Below are positions 56,442 to 64,000 of a stretch of 64,000 nucleotides of DNA, one piece after another (position 1 is the first letter of the stretch; each line of letters begins with the position of its first letter). Position numbers and translations under genes: made by a program. The notes beneath the pieces were generated by a model, which saw nothing but the letters and a program-made list of their open reading frames with translations, was not told the origin of the DNA and did not search any database. Origin of the DNA: Lithobates sylvaticus (lineage: Eukaryota; Chordata; Amphibia; Anura; Ranidae); NCBI GenBank assembly GCA_028564925.1, contig CM053030.1:376620945-376684944 (forward strand), given 5' to 3'.

Positions 56442-58587
56442 GTTATATATGTGGCATATTCCATGATTAACATGATTATCATACTGTATAATTGATAAAT
56501 GAATACTGGACTTTATGGAACATTATGTTTGCAGATCATGTCTAGTCTCAATTGGACCACAGATGACCATATTGCTGACCAGTGCATACAGTAGAGTATA
56601 TTGTAGGTATTTTTTATGAAACAAGATGTATTATAGTCTTGTACAGGTACCTTTAGATTTTCTGTAATCTAAATGGCTGTGCACATTTTTTTTCCTTTAA
56701 GGCTGTTCTGTCTGGGAAACTGACCACTGACTCATTGTATGACCATCAAAAATATTCCTTTCACAAGTTCTAGATGCAATCTTCAGCTAACATGTTTTAC
56801 TTTTATTACAAAAAGACAGAAATATTCCTGCACCGTGGATTAGAAGCAAGACATTATTTTGACAGTTGTACCCATTTTATGTGGAAATTACAAGAATACT
56901 GGCATAGTGTTCTCATTCCTCTGCAAAATTTCTGCTGATGGTAGTGATTTCCGACACACTTTACTCTGCCAAAACTGATCTCACTTAGTAATTCCCAGGG
57001 ACACTATGTAGAGAAAGATACTACTGCCTTATAATGAAAATAAGAAAGAATTACTTCTTTTTTCACAGATACAGTGGAATTGGACTCCCTTCATCTTTAA
57101 AGCAAGGCAGATAAATATGTGCCTATAATGACAAATGGTGCAATTTTCACAACTGAAACATGCACATAACATATATATACATTAGATTATTTTTTTTAAA
57201 TAAGAAACAAATTATTGCAGATAAACCCTGTTCTTTGTCATGGGGCAAAGAAGAATTGAGTTTAGTGTGTCTAATTTCTAATGTTTTCTGGGCCTCATAC
57301 TTTTGTATATATATATAGAAATGGGTAATCAACTAACTAGCTATACATACCAGATTGAAATCCCCCCAGGGCAGTGTTCAGTCCCCCATGCAATTTGTTT
57401 CACAATTTCAACATTGAATTTTAGTAATGTTTGCTGAACCCGCCTTGAACCAAACCCAGTTATCGTCACTACTAGAGATTTTTAAAAGTTATTTCACAAT
57501 TGATTGTTCTGGCTTTTTTGTTTCTTACAGCCCCTAAAAATTACTATCACCAGAGGTCAACTCATAAATAAATAATAAAGTATAAAAGAAAGGAACCTAA
57601 CCAAGAAATTAACAGAAGTCAGTAAAATTGTGCAGGTACTATACGGCCTATGGATGCGCATGTTCTGTAGTCCCCATGCAGCAGTTCTTTTAGTGCACAT
57701 ATCTATAAATCTATAGCGCTTTTTCTGACTTCTTCTTTAGCACAGGCCCCAGCATGTGTTGGATTTGTATTTTTTAGGTTTTCCCTATTTCACAGGTCAC
57801 TGGGCACAAAGAAACAGGGGCACTGATTATCTAGTGAGCTGATTATGTAGCACTTAAGCTGGGTATACATGAGTTGAAAACTGTCTGAAAACGTTCACGT
57901 GTATGCTGAGAGCCTGAGCCAGCCGCTCCTGCACCCTCCACAGCCCAGTGCAGAGAGGGGGGGAGCAGGGCAGACAGCGTTGACTTATAGCCACTAGCTC
58001 TCTGCTCAGTATAGTGGAGAGAACTGAGTGATCACCTAGCATCCACAAATCCAGACTTCTCTTTTAAAGACTGTTTCTGAAGACATTAAGGCTTCGAACA
58101 CATTTAATTTCAAATGTTTTGCCTATATCCATTCTTACATATTGAGTAAGCCTGAGGATCCAGTCAAAAAGGACATAATGTTAATAGCGGTTATCACCGG
58201 TACTTGAGAACAAACCACCTAGAAGAAAGAGATTGGACCTATATGAATTTTGGTGATGGGTCTTGCCTATGTAGCTTTGATTGTCTCACTTTCATGCATC
58301 ATGTAGTATTTTTTTTTTCTGTGCTACAAAACATTATTATAAAAAAGTTTACAAAGAATTTTACTGACCTTTTAAGGCATTTATGCAAAGAAGAGTTTTT
58401 AAACTGATGACTGCAATTTGCAGATTAACTGGGAGTTAAACATGCTAGTAAGTGAAAGGCAAAGGTGTGAATAACAGTCTTGACTTCCTAATCACACTTC
58501 TTCAAAAGTGCTAAACATGAAATAGGTTGATAAAGCAAAATTGTGTTACAACGGAAATTCAGTTTTACTTCCTTTGGGGCACTTCTT
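56442..58587. other. Intronic sequence; hAT-like end near 57475
   Basis: 57430-57476 reads, on the minus strand, 'gtagtgacgataactgggtt' then 'tggttcaaggcgggttcag', resembling the hAT-like end at 45707 in opposite orientation. 'taagctgggtatacatgag' at 57855 may be the left end of a Harbinger-type MITE without a partner. No genes. Confidence 0.4.
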
Positions 58588-58749
58588 TCATTTCTATGTA
58601 TGGGAATCCCTTGGAATTAACTGTTTTTCTACAGTAATTTGCCAAAAAAAGTAATCTGATCCTCAACTAAGTCACAAGAATAGACAAATACAATGTGCTT
58701 AAGCTGATAACATACAAACAAGAGTTAATAGCTGGTCAAAACTCATTTT

Positions 58750-59520
58750 CAGCAATGACTTCAAGCAAGTACAAGCAAGTACTTTCGAATCAAACCTGCA
58801 CATTATTCAGAAGGAATTTTTGACCATTCCTCTTTACAAAACCACTTGAGCTCAGACACATTTGTAGGATGTCTGGTGTTTAGGACTCTCTTGAGGTCAT
58901 TCCACAGCAACTCTATGGGGTTTAGGTCTGGGCTCTAATTGGGCCACTCCAAAAGATGCATTTTCTTTTTCTGAAGCTAGTTTGTGAAGTATTTACTTCA
59001 GTGCTTATGGTCATTGTCCTGCTGCATCACTCAACTTCTACTAAGCTTTAGCTGGCAGAGAGCATCATGACATTATCCCGTAGGATATTTTGGAATCCTT
59101 GGGAATATATTTTTTCATCGATGATGGCAAGTGGTACAGGTCCTCATGCAGCGAAGCAAGCCCAAATCATGTTCCCTCCACCATACTTCACCACTGGGAT
59201 GATGTTTTGATGTTAGTAAACTGTGCCCTTTTTGCTCCATACATAGTGCTGATTATTCTTCCCACATAATGAAACTTTTGAAACTTTTGTGACATCAGTC
59301 CACAAAACATTTTCCCAGCAGTGCTGCGGTTTGCCAAAGTGCTCCTTGGCAATCTTCAGGCAAGCGGCTTAGGGAGCAGCAGCTTCCTCCATGGTGTTCT
59401 GTCATGCACACCCTGCCTGTTTAAAGACTTACATATAGTAGACTATACTATGAACATGTATGTTTGCCAGCTCCAGCGGTGTCTTCAAGCCTTTAGGTGT
59501 TTCTTTTGGGTTGTTCTTCA
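58750..59520 (-). pseudogene. Tc1/mariner transposase, decayed
   Basis: Minus-strand translation in several frames gives KYGGGNMIWACFAA (family KHGGGSIMVWGCFAA) near 59165-59205, GPVPLAIIDEKIYSQGFQNIL just downstream, and a region like 'WSGPIRAQT.TP' near 58930 where the family has WPSQSPDLNPIE. Several stops and frame changes break it. The codons for the N-terminal half are cut by the hAT insertion at 59523. Confidence 0.78.
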
Positions 59521-59522
59521 CT

Positions 59523-60884
59523 AGGGTTGAGCGAACCCAAACTGTAAAGTTCAGGTCCGTACCGGACTTTTGGGTGTCCGGGTCCCGGACCCGAACCCGA
59601 ACAATTGACTGTGTGTTCGGGTTTGGGTCCGGTGTTTGGCGATGTATTGTCGCCTTTTTTAAAAGCTGCAGGGCAGCCAATCCACGTTAGTTTCAATAGT
59701 GTGCCCTCAGAAGCAATCACAGCCATGCCTACTAATGGCATGGCTGTGATTGGCCAGTGAAGCATGTGACCCAGCCTCTATATAAGCTAGAGGCACACAG
59801 CACAGCACAGCACGTCACTCTGCTTTACACAGTGTAGGGAAAGGTTCTTGGCTGTTGTGAGGGAGAGAATTACATGCTAGGAGTCAGTCCACATTCCTGA
59901 AATATCTTCTAATTTGTAAGTGATCTACATGTAGTGTAGGTCAAGGTTCCTGTGTCTGTTTTGAGGGAGAAAGAGTTATCCAGATTCAGAAATCAATTGA
60001 AGACCTGGTTGGGTTGTAGTGCACAGTCTTTTTACACTGCCATGAGCCCAGTGCCAGACAAAATATAACTTTTATCTGCAAGCTCAGTGCACCAGCACTG
60101 CATATGTTACTGTGAGATACACTCTGTACATAGTGTCTGTTGGTGTATTCTGTTATTGCAAAAACATTGCAAAAAAATAAAATTTTGCAGTGTTTTCTGC
60201 ATGTTTGCAGGAGTGTGTGACATATTCAATCGATCTATTTTTCTTCTATTGTGCTATTCCAAAAAAAAAAAATTTTTTTTTCATAGCATTTTCTGCATTT
60301 TTGCAGTTTTTGAGATGCACGCTGTACATACTGTTGGTGTATTCTGCTATTGTAAAAACATTGCAAAAAATTTGCAGTGTTTTATGCATGTTTGCAGGAG
60401 TGTGTGACATATTCAATCAATCTATTTTTCTTCTATTGTGCTATTCCAAAAAAAAAAATTTGAGTGAAATTTTTTTTTTTCATAGCATTTTCTGCAGTTT
60501 TGCCGTTTTTGAGATACACGCTGTACATACTGTGGGTGTATTCTGCTATTGCAAAAACATTGCAAAAAAATACAATTTTGCAGGGTTTTCTGCATGTTTG
60601 CAGGAGTATGTGACATATTCAATCAATCTATTTTTCTTCTATTGTGCTATTCCAAAAAAAGAATTTGAGTGAATTTTTTTTTTTTTCATAGCCTTTTCTG
60701 CAGTTTTGCAGTTTGTGAGATACACGCTGTACATACTGTGGGTGTATTCTGCTATTGAAAAAACATTGCAAAAAAATAAAAATGTTTGCAGGAGTGTGTG
60801 ACATATTCAATTGATCTATTTTTCTTCTATTGTGCTATTCCAAAAACAAAATTTGAGTGAAATTTTTTTTTTCATAGCATTTTC
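59523..60884 (+). mobile_element. 5' part of a second hAT-type element
   Basis: Starts 'tagggttgagcgaacccaaa', an hAT-type terminus, followed by 'gggtccgg'-rich subterminal DNA, a TATA-like 'tctatataagc' at about 59776, and leader sequence. The interior and 3' end are absent. It sits inside the Tc1 element. Confidence 0.65.
60100..60884. repeat. ~200-bp tandem repeats in the second hAT leader
   Basis: About four copies of a unit with 'gtgtattctgctattg', 'tgcaaaaacattgcaaaa', 'gtttgcaggagtgtgtgaca' and 'cttctattgtgctattcc'. Cys/Phe-rich open frames of 100-160 aa on the plus strand are translations of this repeat. Confidence 0.88.
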
Positions 60885-60887
60885 TGC

Positions 60888-60952
60888 TGATTGGTTTCTA
60901 TGCAGACCTGCACCGTATTTTGCACTCTAAAGTTTTAGTAAATCAACCCGCA
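60888..60952. repeat. Half of a 54891-type MITE
   Basis: 'tgattggtttctatgcag' and 'aaagttttagtaaatcaac' match the right half of the MITE at 54891. It marks the right limit of the hAT fragment. Confidence 0.5.
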
Positions 60953-61281
60953 TACAGTATGTGAAAACTAGTGACTTTAATTAGCTTTCATTGAAGTAAT
61001 TAGTCTATGGATTCACATACTTTTTCCTCCAGCACTGTAAATGTTTAGTGTGTGTATTAAGTAGAGACACAATAAATTTGAATTGTTTGTGTCAGATAAG
61101 CCTAAGCACACGTTTGTCTATTCTTGTGACTTAGATGAGAATCAGATCACATTTAATGTCAAATTAGTGCAGAAAAAACAGTTAATTTCAAAGGGTAGAC
61201 ATACTTTTTCTTGCGTCTTTCCATACAGTATAGACAGAATTTCTTTACATGTCTGTAGAAAAATGGTTGTGATTATCCTAC

Positions 61282-61453
61282 CTGTCAATGATTGCACACA
61301 TGTCAATACTGATGTTTGCAAAGCTCCCTTGCTTTCCCCGCTCTATGGCATGAAGGTCAACCAACTGGTTATCCACGTGGATGAGCTGCATGCACCCTTG
61401 AAAGAAGTTTTCAAACAAAGGGCGATCAGTATTGTTCGTCTTGGAATAGAAAC
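61282..61453 (-). CDS. CNTNAP2: Host exon: contactin-associated protein (CNTNAP2-like) laminin-G segment
   Basis: A 172-bp minus-strand exon with acceptor 'ttgttttcctttag' just before 61453 and donor 'CAG|gtagga' after 61282. It starts with the last two bases of a codon and ends two bases into the next, so it is in phase with itself only as an internal exon. The 56 full codons read FYSKTNNTDRPLFENFFQGC, then MQLIHVDNQLVDLHAIERGK, then QGSFANISIDMCAIID. This is the C-terminal edge of a laminin-G domain (FxGCMxxIxxDxQ, then SIDMC) directly before the EGF-like repeat in neurexin-family CASPR proteins. From memory human CNTNAP2 has NFFQGCMQLIQVDDQ and SFANVSIDMCAIIDR here; CNTNAP1, 4 and 5 fit less well. 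CASPR2 is a neuronal adhesion membrane protein. The plus-strand frame across the same bases is a shadow. Confidence 0.82.
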
Positions 61454-62094
61454 CTAAAGGAAAACAAATTTTTAAAAATTAGATATATTGTATATGTATA
61501 ATGATCATAAATATTTACTGCATATGTATAATGATCACATTGATAACAGAAACAAGATTTTAATGACAGATTATTGAGTTTTAGTTACATGGTAATCCAG
61601 TTGTGTAAACAATTACTATGTCATTTGCAACATTCTGTTCATCCTTCTTCATAATCATAAGTATAAAATAGTAATCAAAGCAAGAGAAAGGTAAAGAATA
61701 TGTTCAATTTAACAAGCTATATATTAATTTATTTTAACAATAAATACTGACAATAAATGGTTACATTTTGCCTGCAAAAAAAGTGGTAAGTGCACTCAGT
61801 AAACCTAGCAATATTAATCAAACACAGAAAAGGTCAAGATCAGAAAAAAAAACTGAAAAATCATTATGTTATCAGTTATATTATAGTGTTTATAAAATGT
61901 GTACACAAAACAAACCTGCATTATACCAATATTTCTTCAGGGTTATAAAATATGCATTTCTTCAAGGCTAAAATGTATTGCAGAGTATGCTTTGCTTATT
62001 ATGCGTTTTATAAAATGTTTACAATTTTAAAATGTCTGGTATAATGCTAGTAAACAGTTTGATTACCCAAAAATTTACTTTCTTTCTGATACTC
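61454..62094. other. Upstream intron of the host gene, no feature seen
   Basis: AT-rich intronic DNA directly 5' (minus strand) of the exon. No further exon recognised. Confidence 0.5.
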
Positions 62095-62253
62095 TTAAGC
62101 TGGCTATACACTATATAATTTTCTTATTCGATTTTCTTTAAATTTAGATTTACTGTGTAGTGCAAGTGCTTAAGTTTAACCTCGTATTATATGGTTTTGG
62201 TAAATCTAAAGGAAAGTTGTACAAGAAAATTGTATAATGTAATGCCAGCCTTA
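62095..62253. mobile_element. 153-bp Harbinger-type MITE
   Basis: TTA duplications at 62095-62097 and 62251-62253. The ends 'agctggctatacac' and 'gtaatgccagcc' are inverted, and inner 'tataattttctta' faces 'agaaaattgtata'. Confidence 0.75.
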
Positions 62254-63129
62254 GGCATTGTTTGACTGACTTTGGCCTTGTGGAAAATGCACCTTGCTTT
62301 TGACATCAGTTTGAGATGCTTCTGAGATCATTTGGAATTTATTGATGGATGCATTTGCCCTGTAATTAACCTACATATGACCTGTATTTGACCTGCTTAA
62401 AACTTTTTATGTATTCCTATAGATTTGTATGGGGAGAGAAGCGGTTTTGTAGGCAAGCCTTTATTCATCTTTTGTCTGAATATGCCACGTGAGTTCATTG
62501 TGCACGAGTTATTACAGCTGTAATAGCACACACATGAGCATTAGGTGCACAATGTGTGTTCACTTTGAGCCTTTGTCCTGTATGATTATCCAATCATGTA
62601 TAAGGAAAAATAAAAAAATACATTTTTGCAAACAAATATTTGGTTGATTAAAAGGAACAACACCTTACATTATTTAGAAAAGCTCAATGAACATTCACCT
62701 TGCAAAGTGAACACTTACATAGTCAAGTAAACAGCCTCTGCCCCTTTAACAGATCAGCCCTCATAATGTTCTTGTTTAGATTTTACCTGTCTGACCTGAC
62801 TTCAGGCCTCCCCTAAACGGTGTAATCTACTAATGGAAGCATTCAGGAGAACAAGAACACAGCAAGTCACCATCCGGACTAAAACCCTTTTGCTGATTTT
62901 CAATGGATGTTATGAACATGTGCTTAGCTTTCAGTTTAAGTCCATGCTGTGGGGCCATTTTAGGATAGTATTGGGAGCAAGATGTTATAAGATATGTAGA
63001 TTTCAAGGAATATGTTCACCATTAGTATATTTTACAAGTTTCACCATATCTAGGGTGTAACAAGTTACATGATCCAGTACCCCCTTAAATCCTCCCCCAT
63101 GACAGAGGGTAGGGACTCCTTTCCCCTGC
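62254..63129. other. Intronic sequence, no feature seen
   Basis: No exon, array or terminal repeat recognised. Confidence 0.4.
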
Positions 63130-63664
63130 AGCTGCTGTCACATTTAGAGGCAAATATATATTTATTGTTTTACAAAATAACAAGGAAAAATAATGATAAG
63201 GCTACTTCAAGGTAAAGAAAAGGTCATGAACATAAAATGCAATCATAACAAGCATATTACACAATTGAGAGCAAAAAAAAAAGGTTATGGTTATGGCAAA
63301 TAATTCACATATAGGTTGACATGTAAGCAAAATGTGGTAAAATAAGTAATGACAAGACTTACATTAATAGGAGGTGAGGTGGAACAATAAATAAAGAAGA
63401 AAAAGAGGAAAAGAAAGAGAGGAATGACCATTAGGTGGTCTAAAGAGAGAGAAAAAAGGGTAGAGAGTTAGAACAGGAGAGAATCTCGGGGACTAAAATA
63501 ATATTTAAAAAAAAGGGCTATCGGCCAGAACATAGCACTGAAGCCAACTGTTGGGGGAGGCTTGAATGGTTCTGAAGGAGTCTCTATGCCGTCCTATTCA
63601 AAGACTGGGACGATGTGGTGACTGAACCACCATCAGATGATAAAAAAAGCTGCTGTCACATTTA
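63130..63664 (+). mobile_element. Retroposed insertion with 17-bp target duplication
   Basis: 'agctgctgtcacattta' occurs perfectly at 63130-63146 and 63648-63664. The 501 bp between them end in 'gatgataaaaaa', a short A-rich tail, the layout of a 5'-truncated LINE or a SINE. I do not recognise coding or tRNA-like parts in it. Confidence 0.75.
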
Positions 63665-64000
63665 AAATCTATGCAGCTATGTGGGGCTCCCCTTGCACAG
63701 CTACAAGTTTTGTTTGCAGATATGTTATATTTTTTAATAGAATATGAGTATATGGATCAGCACCCTCTTATTCCATTGACCCTTCCTTGAGTTTCCTAAC
63801 TAAAAGCCCATATGGAGGTATGGTGAGAAAGCTGGAGGACATGTCTGCAGGAGCCTGACATTGCACCCGCGATCCACTGATCGTGGGCGCAATGCTTTGC
63901 TGGATCCTGTGGAAAAAAACATATTAAATGCACTTTTTTTCCTGTAAAAATATGTTTATTATTTTTTCTTTAAAGGCAGTAAAAGAGTTTAATCCACAGG
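63665..64000. other. Intronic sequence, no feature seen
   Basis: Nothing recognised. Confidence 0.4.

Larger units (their letters stand above)
58588..61217 (-). mobile_element. Tc1/mariner element containing an hAT insertion
   Basis: Long terminal inverted repeats: left 58588 to about 58722 ('cttggaattaactgtttttc', 'aagtcacaagaatagacaaa') and right about 61082-61217, their complement at about 80% identity, ending 'acatactttttcttgc'. Between them are a decayed minus-strand transposase (about 58750-59520) and 1.36 kb of hAT sequence (59523 to about 60884). Confidence 0.82.

Noticed and set aside
57854-58048. Candidate next exon of the host gene on the minus strand
   Set aside because: No EGF-like cysteine pattern and no matching splice phase; the sequence looks like a MITE fragment.
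60190-60672. Cys/Phe-rich 160-aa and 106-aa frames
   Set aside because: They are translations of the ~200-bp tandem repeat in the hAT leader.
61083-61457. 124-aa plus-strand open frame
   Set aside because: It overlaps the minus-strand CNTNAP-like exon and a Tc1 terminal repeat; its apparent composition comes from those.

Overview
The window looks like intronic DNA from a large-genome frog, probably a ranoid. It is AT-rich, has almost no host coding sequence, and is packed with DNA transposons and their short derivatives: PIF/Harbinger, hAT, Tc1/mariner, TTAA-flanked MITEs and long fold-back elements. The one host exon I can support is on the minus strand at 61282-61453. Its 56 complete codons read as the end of a laminin-G domain of a contactin-associated protein, closest from memory to CNTNAP2. 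The rest of the window would then be the two introns flanking that exon. The species call is inference from repeat style.

Layout. 17-3303 holds two long palindromic fold-back elements separated by an array of short 'acgattcgt' repeats. 3304-4671 is featureless. 4672-17390 (unit A) is repeated head to tail from 17391 (unit B), offset 12,719 bp and roughly 99% identical by eye. Unit B runs to the 490-bp assembly gap at 35899-36388. Each unit carries the same fold-back MITE, TTAA MITEs, Harbinger MITE and an hAT MITE with an 8-bp target duplication. Unit B alone carries a 7.6-kb Harbinger element (26217-33861), in a place where unit A has 618 bp of other sequence.

The Harbinger element is the richest object here. 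It encodes an apparently intact two-exon DDE transposase (404 aa, +), a three-exon Myb/SANT-like protein (218 aa, -), and a third gene (+) with a MADF domain. The Myb-like and MADF genes diverge from one short GC-box/TATA region; the transposase and Myb-like genes converge on a 250-bp palindrome. Two proteins is the usual vertebrate Harbinger complement, so the extra MADF gene is the main candidate for something new.

36389-42221 is an hAT element with an uninterrupted 886-aa BED-finger transposase ORF, a repeat array in its 5' leader, an eight-copy 147-bp array downstream, and a recognisable 3' terminus. It abuts a LINE reverse-transcriptase fragment. From 42.8 to 58.5 kb the sequence is a mosaic of MITEs, nested TTAA elements, minisatellites and relics. 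58588-61217 is a Tc1/mariner element with matching terminal repeats, a decayed antisense transposase, and the 5' end of an hAT element inserted into it; it ends about 65 bp from the host exon's donor site. The window closes with a small Harbinger MITE and a 501-bp retroposed insertion flanked by a perfect 17-bp duplication.

Most short open frames are not genes. All family names come from motif recognition, not database searches.
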